NCBI RefSeq assembly: GCF_036898095.1
Contig: NC_090744.1
Coordinates: forward strand, 96,770,253-96,834,252
Length of the DNA stretch: 64,000 nucleotides
DNA from: Palaemon carinicauda
Taxonomy: Eukaryota; Arthropoda; Malacostraca; Decapoda; Palaemonidae
Reading direction: 5' to 3'
The notes beneath the pieces are model-generated. The model did no database searches. It was given only the letters and a program-made list of their open reading frames with translations, and had not been told where the DNA came from. Position 1 is the first letter of the stretch. Each line of letters begins with the position of its first letter. The position numbers were made by a program, and so were the translations under genes. Positions 8,139-18,700 of the stretch are shown here, piece by piece.

Positions 8139-9850
8139 ATGGCGGACGAGATTCAACAACGTCATTTGAATGATACGATTGTTGATGAACACATGAATGT
8201 AATTGAGTTTGTAACAGGGTTGCCAGGTTGGCCTTTTTCAGCTAAAAACATAAAATTTGGCCTTTTTTTTATTTGAAATTGGTTAGCCTTTAGCAATATC
8301 ATAAAAGGTTGGCCTTAAAGGCTATACCTTTGGCCTTTTTTAACTTCTTAAAGCTGCAGTTGATCAAAGTTGGCCTTTTCTCACTTAGGAAACCTGGCAA
8401 CCCTGGGTTGTAACTTTATCGACTCCCATGTTCACTGATGCCCCTGTTGTTGTTGACTATGTACCTGATAAAGCAATTGTTCCTGGCAAAATGCAAACTT
8501 TTTCCAAGGGTAAAATAATTGTAGGACTCCCTGTTAAAACAAGGGAGAGTAAGGTTTTAATCACTGAGATTTCTTTAACGACTGATGTCAACTCCTTTAC
8601 AGCTTCACCTGCAAGTCAGTTAAAATTAAAATCTGCCAAATCTTGTGCTGATAAGCAGTTAAAATTAAAATTTGCCAAATCTCCTGCTGATACAATATGT
8701 TTTTCAGGTTCATCATGTTCACCGACCACGGCTCTTCCTACAGACATGGCTCAGGTTATTCATCCTCGTCCAGTGTCGTCTGCTGTTGCCTCGACCAACA
8801 TTCCAGCACCTCGGAGTGGGCACAAGAAGAGGAAGCCTGGGCGGTATTCCTCTTCTAGTTCCTTCTCTTCATCTTTATCTTCTGACTCTGACTCTTCTCC
8901 CCCAAGGGAGAGAGGAAAGTGAAGAGGGCCAGGAAGGCCAGTCGCAGTCGAAGGGACATGGCGCCCCGAGACACCTCTTCTCCTCCGGAGAATGAGGGCG
9001 ATGTGCGAGATTCCCGTGTTCCCCGCACTAGTGGGACTGTTCACGGCGAATCTCACGCAAGGCCTCCATGCACGATAACCGCGCTCGAGGGCGTAGGTAT
9101 CGTCTCCCAGAGCATGGTGACGAGGTCCTCGGGCCCCCGATCTACTGCCCAGACTCGAATTGAACCGCTCTTGAGCGGGGAAAGGAGAGTCCTGGCTTCG
9201 GCACGAGAAATCTCAGCTGTGGTCTCTCGTGAAGAATCCGCGGTACGCACGACTACCTCCATGGGGGTAGCCACGTGGTCCAACTCAGCGACTCGTGTCA
9301 CGTGAGCAGGGAGCAGGCCCAGACAGTCGCGTACTTGAACCGCGCGACTCGGGCCTGGCATGGAGTCACCTTGCGGCTCGGCCCACGGCATGGGGGCCGG
9401 TCGTGCATGATCAGGCTAGCTCTCGCGCATACCAGCCGCGCAAGATGCAGCCAACCCCCATGTTTTCTGGCTATGTAACAGGTGAGGCCGCGCGCACCAC
9501 TCGCGCGACTAACCTGTCTACACCTCCTGGTGTGAGCGCTGCAGTTCCCAGCGACCCCGCTCGCGCTCAAGCTCCTTCGGGAGCTTTGTGGGGCTCGCAG
9601 CAACCAGTCACGCCCTTAGTTGCAGTGGGAACCTCGATGCATTCCATCGGGGATGAACCCTGCCAGGGTCCTTCCTTGACTCCTGAATACACGCCAGGTT
9701 CGGTCCTAGGACCAGAGCAAGGGTATTCATGGGGATGTCATCACCCGTGCAGCATGTCGCTTCCCCTACACCTACGGATGTAGTAGGACCGAGGGATCAG
9801 CCACTTCCACGGCCTTCACCGGCCGTGGAGACGGAAGATCCCGAGGTTGA
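8139..9850 (+). pseudogene. DIRS C: ORF1 (gag-like), interrupted by a MITE and frameshifts
   Basis: The likely start is the ATG at 8139 (MADEIQQRHLNDTIVDEHMN). The frame is cut after EFV by the MITE at 8215-8405. Skipping the MITE and one target-site copy, the frame resumes in register (TLSTPMFTDAPVVV at 8413) and runs to the Ser-rich, Arg/Ser tail SSSSSFSSSLSSDSDSSPPRE before a stop near 8922. The neighbouring frame continues as KRARKASRSRRDMAPRDTSS, so a frameshift lies near 8915. There is a short internal duplication, QLKLKSAKS and QLKLKFAKS (about 8620-8685). Basic and Ser-rich character with no zinc knuckle suits DIRS gag-like ORF1, which probably binds element RNA. Confidence 0.6.
8215..8405. 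mobile_element. 191-bp hAT-type MITE in DIRS C gag
   Basis: Terminal inverted repeats CAGGGTTGCCAGGTT (8215-8229) and AACCTGGCAACCCTG (8391-8405) are perfect over 15 bp. Flanking octamers GTTTGTAA (8207-8214) and GGTTGTAA (8406-8413) match at 7 of 8 positions, as expected for the 8-bp duplications of hAT elements. The interior is AT-rich with repeated TTGGCCTTTT motifs in both orientations and has no coding capacity. Confidence 0.85.
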
Positions 9851-10009
9851 GTAGCAGTTCCTAGAGGTCATTAACCCCATGCGTGAGATTAATGGCCTCA
9901 GGGCTCCTCCTGCGGTAGCGTCTGAGATAAGTGTACAGCCTTGGAGATCCTATGGGGAGCTCCTGAAGGCAGTTCACGGTCCCTCACACTACCTTGATTG
10001 AGACAGGCT

Positions 10010-10525
10010 GCTCGAGCATTGGACCGAGTGAGAAAGTCTTTCAAGATTTTCGGTGATCAATCTATTCTGAAGAAGTGTTTTAATTCTTTCATTCTACCTT
10101 GTTTTGAGTATTGTTCTCCTGTCTGGTGTTCAGCTCCTGATTCTCATCTTAATTTGTTGGACAGAAACTTACGGTCTATTAAATTTCTTATTCCTGATCT
10201 AGACATTAATCTCTGGCACCGTCGTTCAATTAGTTCATTATGCATGTTGCATAAGATTTTTCATAACTCTGACCATCCTTTACATTCAGATCTCCCTGGA
10301 CAATTCTATCCTGTTCGTAATACTAGGCAGGCAGTTAATTCTAATAGCCAGGCCTTCTCCATCATGAGGCTCAATACCACGCAGTACTCTAGAAGTTTTA
10401 TTCCAGCTGTTACCAAGTTGTGGAATGATCTTCCTAATCGGGTAGTTGAATCAGTAGAACTTCAAAAGTTCAAAGTTGGAGCAAATGCTTTTTTGTTGAC
10501 CCGGCAGACATTAGTCTTTTTATAG
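10010..10525 (+). pseudogene. LINE reverse transcriptase, C-terminal part
   Basis: About 170 residues are open to a stop at 10523-10525. Features include CFNSFILPCFEYCSPVWCS, then LWHRRSISSLCMLHKI and SFIPAVTKLWNDLP near the end. These are hallmarks of the region C-terminal to the RT palm in Jockey/CR1-group LINEs. The catalytic palm itself is missing through 5' truncation, so the fragment is dead on arrival. The exact clade is not determined. Confidence 0.75.
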
Positions 10526-10735
10526 TTTATTCATGACATATTTGTTTTTGATGTTGTTAGTAGTTTATATATGACATGTCTGTTTTGACGTTGTTACTTT
10601 TTTTAGAATGATTTATTGTTAATTTGTTCTCTTCATTTATTTATTTCCTTATATCCTTTCCTCACTGGGCTATTTTTCCCTGTTGGAGCCCTTAGGCTTA
10701 TAGCATCTTGCTTTTCCAACTAGGGTTGTAGCTTG

Positions 10736-10765
<30 letters not shown>
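10010..10765 (+). mobile_element. 5'-truncated LINE inserted in DIRS C, with 5-bp target duplication
   Basis: The insertion is flanked by AGGCT at 10005-10009 and 10766-10770 and ends in a (TAA)n tail. Removing it restores a colinear DIRS sequence across the join (GATTGAGACAGGCTAAGGTT). The insert holds the end of an RT ORF and a 3' UTR whose last 150 bases (TTCCTCACTGGGCTATTTTT, then TGTTGGAGCCCT, then CAACTAGGGTTGTAGC) form a tail shared with other repeats at 29.1, 44.9-45.2 and 56.5 kb. Confidence 0.85.
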
Positions 10766-10766
<1 letters not shown>

Positions 10767-10770
10767 GGCT

Positions 10771-11570
10771 AAGGTTCGAACAAGCTTCTCCCTCAACGAC
10801 TCCAGCGACAGAAGAGGTACTATGTCATTGAGTCTTCTGTGTCTTGTCCTCTCCCTCTCGACCCCACAGTCGGAGCGCTTGCGGGGGTTCCTCGGTCGAG
10901 AGCTTGAAATCCCAGAGAGTGGCCTTCTCGGCCTCTGAGATTTCAACAATAGAGCCCATCTCTGTAGCTGCTCTCAAGGCTGCTTCGTGGCACGACCACT
11001 GGTGTGGTACGGCCACAGTGTTCGCGCGGGACACCAAGCTCGCTAACCCAGAACACATGGAGCAGTACAGGAACCTGGTTTTGTCTGGTGGGAAAGCTGT
11101 TGCTTTTCTCTTGGACCAGCTTGCTACCCAGTATGCCAATCTGATGCTCAAAAAACGTGAGGCAGTAGCCACTCGTTTGGCGAGATAGATTGGTTCAGGA
11201 GAGGCCCTGGCACTCAAGAACTTTCCTATTAGAGCTGCAACTTCTCTCTTTCCACCAGAGGAAGTTCGGGCCGCACAGGATAAATGGCGCCTTGACTCGA
11301 AGGACTCCATTATCCACCAGGCGCAAGCTGTGAGTTTCAAGGGACCTGGTCCCACGAAACTATCCGCAGCCAGGCCGAGTCAGGCCAAGCCCACAGGAAG
11401 TGGCAAGAGTACCACTGGTCGTGCTCCTGCTGCTCCTGTGCAGCTGAGACCTGCTCCTATTTAGAAGGGTTCTGCCCCCAAACAGACCTTTCAGCCTCCC
11501 TCGGGAGCTCCGCCACGGCCGGGAAAGAACAGGGGCAAACAAGGGAAAGGGAAAAGCTGAGATTGGCTTT
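10771..11570 (+). pseudogene. DIRS C: ORF1 3' part / RT upstream region
   Basis: This is element sequence between the LINE insertion and the RT. The frame from the pre-insertion side continues as RLRFEQASPSTTPATEEV. An open segment at 10844-11188 reads SPSRPHSRSACGG... and contains an Ala-rich helix-like stretch (FARDTKLANPEHMEQYRNL). It ends near 11570 with a Gly/Lys-rich stretch (PGKNRGKQGKGKS). I infer the C-terminal part of gag and the linker to RT; no catalytic motif is visible. Confidence 0.45.
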
Positions 11571-11739
11571 CCACTTCCCATGCTACGGAGGGTAGGAGGA
11601 TGCCTATCACGCCATTGGGTGATGTGGCAGTACCTCAGGGCCGAGGAATGGGTAGTGTCGACCCTTCGTGAAGGGTACAAGCTCCTATTCAGTTTCATCG
11701 CCCCCCCCTCCCCCCCATCCTCCACTCCAATAGCGTTCC

Positions 11740-12356
11740 ACACATACGCTCCAACATCCCTGAAGGCTCTGGCCTTGGAGGCGGAGGTCCAGGAAATGTT
11801 GGAGAAGGATGCGCTAGAAGTCGTACACGATCAGTCACCAGGAGTTTGGAGACCGATCATCAACCTTTCGCCATTGAACAAGTTTGTTCAGCAAACTGCG
11901 TTCAAGATGCTAACAGTTCGCATTGCGCTGTTAGCCATCAGGCAGTACGACTTCATACTTTCAATAGACTTTAAGGACGCGCGCTTTCAAGTACCAGTTC
12001 ATCGGTCGTCTAGAAAGTACCTCCGATTCACCTTCCAAGGCACGGTGTACCAGTTCAAACTCCTGTGCTTCAGACTGTGCACAGCTCCCCAAGTGTTCAC
12101 GCGAGTGTTCACGACGGGAGCAGCTTGGGCCCACTCGAGGGACATCCGCATACTGATGTACCTCGATGACTGGCTGATTCTCGCTCCCTCGCAGGAGCAG
12201 TTGAGTCAGGATCGAGACTCGCTTCTGGCAGTCTGTCGCAATCTGGGGATCGTGGTGAACTGCGAGAAGTCGAACCTCATTCCCAAGCAGAAGGTGAAGT
12301 ATCTGGGAATGCTGATCGACTCGGCATTCCAGCCTTCCAGTGGCAAGCTCTTCTAG
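11740..12356 (+). pseudogene. DIRS C: reverse transcriptase, catalytic motifs kept
   Basis: An open frame of at least 200 residues carries RT motifs in order: VWRPIINLSPLNKFVQQT (finger), LSIDFKDARFQVPVH (first catalytic Asp), YLRFTFQGTVYQFKLLCF, APQVFTRVF, YLDDWLILA (catalytic Asp pair at 12165-12170), NCEKSNLIPKQKVKYLGM (thumb side). The YLDD and KxxYLG blocks are those of DIRS/LTR-type RTs rather than LINE RTs. It is cut by a stop at 12354-12356 just before the RNase H linker. Within the element RT would make the cDNA that becomes a circular intermediate. Confidence 0.88.
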
Positions 12357-12559
12357 GTCACCTCTCCTCACTGCAGAAGCTCGTTCCTTTCGGGGGAGAT
12401 CCATCTCCGCTCCCTTCAGTGGTGTCAGAAGGAGCAGTGGTCGTCAGCCACCGATCCTCCCTCTCGTCCTGTCCTCATGGAACGCGAGGTAAGGGAGGAT
12501 CTCCTTTGGTGGCTAAATGAGGAGAACCTCAGGAGAGGGTTTTCTCATTAACCCTCCTC

Positions 12560-12890
12560 CACCTCAGTTCCGTCTGTTCAGAGACGTGTCCACGGAAGGT
12601 TGGGGTGCACACCTGGACGACTTGGTCATGTCAGGTGTGTGGTCGGAAGAGAAGAAACACCTGCACATCAACGTGCTGGAAATGATGGAAGTCTCGAGAG
12701 CACTTTCATTTCCAGGCCCGTTGGAGAGAGCACTTGGTAGTGCTGATGAGCAACATCCCTTTCAGCAGTTGACGAAGCAGGTGTTTCTGTGGGCAGAGAG
12801 TCAACACGTAACCTTGTCAGCCAGGTATATTCCAGGCAAGAGAAGTGTTCGGATAGACGCCCTGAGTCGCAGAAACCAGGTAATAGGGGC
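12560..12890 (+). pseudogene. DIRS C: RNase H, third catalytic position deleted
   Basis: FRDVSTEGWGAHLDD (first Asp at 12583-12585), HINVLEMMEVSRAL (Glu) and ARYIPGKRSVRIDALSRR (last Asp) are visible. Between them copy B has the phrase SDNTTVVAF with the third Asp. In C the corresponding codons read as S-N-N and about 15-20 codons are missing, with frameshifts on both sides (about 12730-12775). The enzyme would not be functional. Confidence 0.75.
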
Positions 12891-12939
12891 AGAATGGTCT
12901 CTTCACCCTTGGATCACGAGTAGAGTACTCGACCTCTGG

Positions 12940-13340
12940 GGAGAACCATGCATCGACCATTCGCAACACGGCACAATGCCAAGCTTGCTGTGTTTTGCTC
13001 TCCAGTACCAGATCCCGCAGCTGCGTTTGAGGACGCACTGCAACATCCTTAGGATCTACTTGATTGCTACACGTTTTCCCCCCTTTTTGCTTGCTTTGCG
13101 CAGTCTTGTACCAGGTCCTAGTAGCTCCATGACTCAGGATGACTCTCATTGCTCCACTATGGCAACACATGGAGTGGTTTCCCGATCTGTTGTCGCTCCT
13201 GGTCGAGGCACCGAGAGAGCTACCACACCAGCCCAATCTTCTTCGGCAACCCTTGTCGAACAGGTACCACCAGGCAGTGCAGTTGCTCAGACTTCACGCG
13301 TGGAGACTATCCAGCATCTCCTCAGAACGTGAGGCTTTTC
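12940..13340 (+). pseudogene. DIRS C: methyltransferase-like segment
   Basis: The nucleotides at 12953-13000 encode, across two frames, the DIRS block corresponding to DLFATRxNxKL...SPVPDP. A later frame reads MTLIAPLWQHMEWFPDLLS and LPHQPNLLRQPLSNRYHQAV (about 13139-13300). Equivalent blocks are present in A (4.2-4.5 kb) and B (25.2-25.57 kb). In the DIRS family this segment is treated as a DAM-like methyltransferase; its substrate is not known to me. Confidence 0.6.
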
Positions 13341-13359
13341 GCGACTCGCTGCGAGAGAG

Positions 13360-14345
13360 ATGTCAGGGTACCTTAGAAGATCCTCTTCCTTAGTCTACCA
13401 GGAGAAGTGGTTGGTCTTCTGTGATTGGTGTAGTGGAATGGGTATCTCTCCAGTCGGAGCCTCTCTGACTCAGATCGCAGACTTCCTAGTCTTTCTTCGC
13501 AGAGATAAGCTCCTTTTGGTTTCTGCCATTAAAGGGTACAGGTCTGCCCTTGCAATGGTGTTCCGTCTGAATGGCATAGATATCTCCAAGGCCCAGGGGA
13601 TTTCTATGCTCATTAAGAGCTTCGAATAGTCACGTCCCCTGAGGGAACTGAGTTCCCTAGTGGGATGTCACCTTAATTCTCGAGTCTCTTATTTATGTTC
13701 CGTGTGAACCGCTGAGCTGTGCCTCAAACAGGCACTTGACCTTTAAGGCTGTTTTTACTGCTAGCCTTAGCATCGGCGAAGGGAGTCGGGGAGTTACACG
13801 GCCTCTCCTGTAATGTCACTCACGCAGAGGGTTGGAAGGAGACCTCCTTGAGTTTTGTGCCAGAGTTTGTGGCCAAGACTCAGAACCCAGCGATCCATGA
13901 TCCCAGGTTCGAGGCCTTCACTATTCCTTCCTTACCGGATGTGGCGGTTCAGGTGAGAGGCTTCTCTGTCCCATCAGGTGTCTCCTGCGCTATCTTATGC
14001 GAACTCGGCATCTCAGACCTGAATATCGATGACTTCGTTAGCACCGGCAGAACCAAGATGGAGGTGTCGAGGAACACGATATCCTCCTGGATCCGTGAGA
14101 CCATCCGCAAGGCGTATGAGACTTCCTCAAGAGTCCAAGCACCAGCGAGAGTTAAAGCTCACGAGATCAGGGGCATTGCCCCCACACTCGCTTTCAAGAG
14201 AAATCTTGCAGTGGGCCAAGTGCTGAAGGCTGGTGTAGGGAAACGCCAGACCACCTTTACGGCCTTTTACTTGAGGGAGTTTACGCACAAGTCCTTGGAC
14301 ACCTTTGTTTTTGGCCCTGTGGTAGCAGCTCAAGCTATTGTCTGA
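13360..14345 (+). pseudogene. DIRS C: tyrosine recombinase, Arg I lost
   Basis: The N-terminal core-binding part (SGYLRRSSSLVYQEKWLVF to SMLIKSFE, 13360-13629) ends at a stop. The catalytic part follows. The first catalytic Arg lies in a KRxSEL motif in this family but reads KGVGEL here (Gly at 13782-13784). HEIRG (14160-14174) keeps HxxR, and FYLRE keeps the nucleophilic Tyr (14268-14270). The Trp that follows HxxR in copy B (GVWKR) is Gly here (GVGKR). The protein ends at 14343-14345 (VAAQAIV, stop), about 480 bases before the ICR. Recombinase would integrate the circle without target duplication. Confidence 0.82.
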
Positions 14346-14823
14346 CCTTTCCAGTTCCTCTGGGGCAGGGAAGTCTCTTGTCTTGATTTTATGGTATGTT
14401 TGGCAGTGTGAAAGCAGTCTGCAGGTGATCCGCCTTTCTCTCTACCTCCTCCCTTGGAGTTCCATACATCAAGACAAGTCTTCCCAGGTAAGATTGCTAG
14501 AGGTTGTTTACAAGTATTCTTCCCCCGTCTTCTGCTAGGTAGGGAAGACAGTGGATGTATAAACCTTTTGCCTTTTAGTTTTGGAGTTTCATCCAGTCAC
14601 TGTGACCCTAGGGCCGAGTGTCTCATGTTCACGCTCTCTGGTCGCGCGATGTTCTCACACATCGCGCGGCGGCTCCCAGTCTCTCAGACCCCACCATCAT
14701 CATGTCGGGTCAAGAGACAGGGTTGGGTGGATTTAGTCCTCTGCTCTCATTCAAGACCAGGTCTATATCCGGGCAGTTAGCTGTCCACAAGCAGCAAAGG
14801 CAGACCTCCCACCAACCAGTGAG

Positions 14824-14935
14824 TCTTCCTATATTAAATGATTACGAGGTTTGTATATCGCATCGGAACAAATGACAATTTGTCCTAAATTGTATTTTTC
14901 CTAGCTATACAAACCCGTAATCATTTAAATATAAA
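14824..14935 (+). repeat. DIRS C internal complementary region (ICR)
   Basis: TTCCTATATTAAATGATTAC...TCGGAAC is the reverse complement of the left terminus (7484-7530). It is followed without a gap by AAATGACAATTTGTCC...ATACAAACCCGTAATCAT, the reverse complement of the right terminus (15125-15178). This tail-to-tail arrangement of both ends is the diagnostic DIRS ICR. Confidence 0.92.
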
Positions 14936-15178
14936 TGCCCGCCTCTACCACCCCTCTCATGTTCCACATTGAGCCTAAAGTGTTTGAATGAGGAAAGCAG
15001 GCTGGCAGTGGGGGAACGGCGGAGCTAAGCTCAGCCCCATACCGCCAGCCAACCAATCAGCACAACTGCCTGGTTTTCTTTCTCTTCAGCTGTTTCAGCT
15101 GAGCTGAAGCGAATTCCTATATCAAATGATTACTGGTTTGTATAGCTAGGAAAAATACAATTTAGGACAAATTGTCAT
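14936..15178 (+). repeat. DIRS C right inverted terminal repeat
   Basis: Arms pair with 7510-7675 (CCGCCAGCCAACCAATCAGC, then CAGCTGTTTCAGCTGAGCTG). It ends with GTATAGCTAGGAAAAATACA and AAATTGTCAT. A CCAAT-like ACCAATCAG motif occurs in the arm. Confidence 0.88.
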
Positions 15179-15765
15179 ATTATTTGCAATGTACCTACAC
15201 TTTGCCTGTCCCATCCGCATGGATACTTTCCAAACTAGACTGTATCTAAGTATTCTTCCATGCACCATAAACTTATTTTTGTTTCAGTTAATTTGCTATT
15301 CTCCTTCCTCAATTCCACCTTCCTTTGTTTTAGATTATTTTGAACCTCTTCTTTTATTTTCCTATAAACACCAAATCATCTGATGTTGCACCTTCAGGGA
15401 CCTGTTTTTCTGCTGAAATAGATGTCATCTTCTAAGGGGTGCTGCTTAGCTGTAAAAGTACTAAAGGTTTGTTGTAATATTGCCTTGGCCCCTGTAATAT
15501 TGAGTTCTGCTAATTACTTTGTAATCCAACTTATTCAACTGTTTTTTGTTCTAATTTTTACCTTTCAGTTAAGAACAGATTTTGCAAGCGAGGGCTAAGA
15601 GTTTAGGAATTACACTGCTCTTAGTAAGCTAGGTATAATAATAAACTGAAGTACCATTTTTCTCAGTGAGTCTGCCTTTATAATGCATATCTAATTGCTT
15701 GTCTTGATAATCTGCTAGGTGACTTATTAAAGTATAAAATACTATGTATGATGAGACATTTGATC
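15179..15765. other. Intron remnant between DIRS C and D
   Basis: AT-rich sequence without long open frames or recognised repeats. It is one of the few stretches of the intron that could be pre-insertion host DNA. Confidence 0.5.
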
Positions 15766-18700
15766 CAACACGAATACAAACCATCATAGTTTTATAAGAG
15801 TTTGAATTCAGCGAGGCTGGAACGACCATGTTAACTTTTAATGAGATAAACATAGTTGCTGGTGTACCAGGTACACCAATCTTCACTTTGACTGCAGCTG
15901 CTGTTCAGTGCATACACTTCTCTACCTCTTATTCTGGTTGTTTTAATCTTTTGCTTTTTCTTTCAGATTGAATAGATGTGCTGGCAGATGTTATGTTTGA
16001 GGGATATTAATGGAATAAGGTAAGGACATGCAGTGGCTCCCAATAACTGTAAATGTGAGACACTTTTCTGAGCTATCTGCTTTTATCCAACACACTTGTT
16101 TCTGTCAGTCAGCATGTTTGTTGTTCTATCCCTTGCAAGAGAGGTCTTATAACTATGTCAACAATGTAAACCTAAGGAAGCTGATTTTCCTAAGACATCG
16201 ATGGTGATCCATTGTAAGAAAGAGTTCTGCTGCCGCTGAGTGTGAAGTGTTTCCCAAACCCAGACAGACAGCAAGGATATATGACCTGGTTTTGCCGACT
16301 CATCAAGAGTCCCTATAGTCTCTTTCTCCATGTGAGCGTCATGATTGGCTTGCACGACCCTGTAGAAGACGAACTTCTAGTTCTTTCTCCTCTTCGGCCT
16401 CATCATCATTGGGGTCTCCGCTCCAACTTCTAGGAAAAAACAAATACCGTAGAACACATCATCGAAGAAGTCCAGGAAGACTGATTGATAATAGTCACGT
16501 ACATCTGACACCTACCATTTCTTTCACTCGTGGGGGAGACAGTGCAATACCAAGAATGTTCTATTCGGGGAAGAGAAATTATTACTTTCTCACCCCATTT
16601 ATTAGGTGAGAGGGTTGGTACCTGGAAAGTTCCCATCCCTGAGTAGATGTATTTGTACATAGTAAAGTTGCTACCCTGTGTTTGATTTATTAGGGAAACT
16701 AGCACTGCACTGTCAGTAGGAATGAATGTCTCTGCCTTTCTTTCCCCTTCCTGGATGATCGATTGATCTCTCCTTCTCTCCTCGGGAGAATGAGAAGCGA
16801 TGTATGCAAGAACTTTCCCTCATTGGGAAGTAGTATCTGCACACGCTACTTCTGCTATCTTTGCAACATCTTGTATCAGGAATGATACGTGCTGAAAAAT
16901 GTCCCCTGGGAAGAAGCATCACCACTTCCTGCTCCTACTGGTACTGAGCACACTCGATAGGCAGACATATCAGCACACATAACCGCGATCTTGTACTGGT
17001 TGCAGGCACAGACGATTGTACCTGCAGACCTGCTACTTTTGGAGAAGAAGTACTGTATTGTAGTTCTTGAAGTCCAAGAAGTCCAATAAACCAGAGTTTA
17101 GGACTCCATGATCAATCTCTCCCCATGCATGACTGAGATAGACATTGTGTACCAAAAATGTACTATTGTATACAGTACTGTACCAAGGAAGCCATCCTAG
17201 TACATTTTCGCCTCATATGCTAAGCAAGAAGTTAGTATTGGGAACGTTTCATGCCTGAGAATATATTCCAGTAAGCTGTACATGCATTAGTGTATCTGCT
17301 ACCACGCCATCAGTCGGGCGGGACTTTGTGCTTTCCCACTTGTTCTCTTGCTCGTTTGGGAAGCAAAACAGGATCTCTTATGAAGGACTCCAGCATTGAG
17401 GGATGGCCCCATTGAGACCAATCCTTATGACCTTGGTCTCCATGCGATCGATCTCCACACACTCTATCTCCTTGTTCTCTGTCATTACTTGTGTGGTTTT
17501 GGTGTGACTAGTCACTCTATGGTCAGTCTTCTTCAACCTTGGGCACTTCGTGCTTTTAGTCACCCTGCGGTCACTATGCGATGGAACACCACTTCATGAT
17601 TGAGCTCCCTGCTCCTGTTCTTTAATGACTTTAGTGTTACAGAACTTCTAGTACATGCTTCGTTCCAGCTTTTCTAGGCTATGATACCAATGGATGTGAA
17701 ACCTATGATAGTATGTTGGCCACAGCACCAGCCACCCATTTAGATACTACCGCTAGACAATTATTGATTCTTTTGACTGGCCAGTCAGTACTACATTGGA
17801 TTCCTCTCTCTGGTTACTGTCCATTTTTCCTTTGCCTACATATGCACTGAGTAGTCTGGTCTATTCTCTCTACATTCTACTCTGTCCTCACACCGGACAA
17901 TACTGATATTACCAAACATTTCTTTTTTATTCAAGGGGTTAACTACTGCACTGTAATTCAGTACATTTTTGGTAATTTACGCTCGTTCTTCAGGTGATCG
18001 TCACTTTCGAGTCACTAGGGAACTACAGAAATTCACTTGTCTCCTGTTATTTGTTAATTCTCAGCACTTCCAGTCCAGATATCTTCCAACGCGCCGGAAT
18101 ATTTCATCTCTAGAGATCTTCCTAGATGCCGAGACTGTATTACGACCTGGATCTTCCCATATTCAGAGACCAGTCCAGGACATGAGATCTTCCCACACTC
18201 CGAAAATTTCCAAGGTACCAAGCTCTTCCAAGTCATTTGTGCGATAGGGACTGTAACAGGTGACTTCTCAGGTATGATTTCAGCGTTCGTACAAGTATGA
18301 AGACCACCTCGTGCTCACGTGATTGGTGACACACTGTAGATCCTCTCCAACCAAGGACAGGCACTAATGCCACATATCTATGTGCTATATGATGCCATGC
18401 TCTCTGGTCCACTTTCCAGAGGCTGTGACAAATGGTGTCCCTTTATTCTTAGAGAGCAGGAGAGCCAGAAGCAGTTCAGTTACCAAAGGAGACCAGTCAA
18501 CACTCGTTTGTCCCCTCTTCTTCAAAAGGAGATTTGCCTCATTCCATTCATAGACTGGCCGGCGAATACCCTAAGGTGAGGAAGGATTCTTTGAAGAATG
18601 TCGAGAGAATCATTAACCCTACGTCACTCGACTTTTGTCTCTTATATCTTGAGGTGGAAATCTTCAACACTGAGCCTATAATCATCAAGGTATTTGCAAT

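Larger units (their letters stand above)
7481..15178 (+). mobile_element. DIRS-like retrotransposon copy C, both termini visible
   Basis: This copy is 7.7 kb. The left end (GTTCCAACGCGATATACAAA from 7484) and the right end (ending AAATTGTCAT at 15178) are fixed by the ICR at 14824-14935, which is the reverse complement of the left end joined to the reverse complement of the right end. Inside, in order: inverted repeat, gag-like ORF1, RT, RNase H, methyltransferase-like segment, tyrosine recombinase, ICR and inverted repeat. It carries two nested insertions (hAT-type MITE 8215-8405, LINE 10010-10765). It is less degraded than A or B, but no ORF is intact. C belongs to a different subfamily: its terminal repeats do not match those of A and B. 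Confidence 0.9.
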
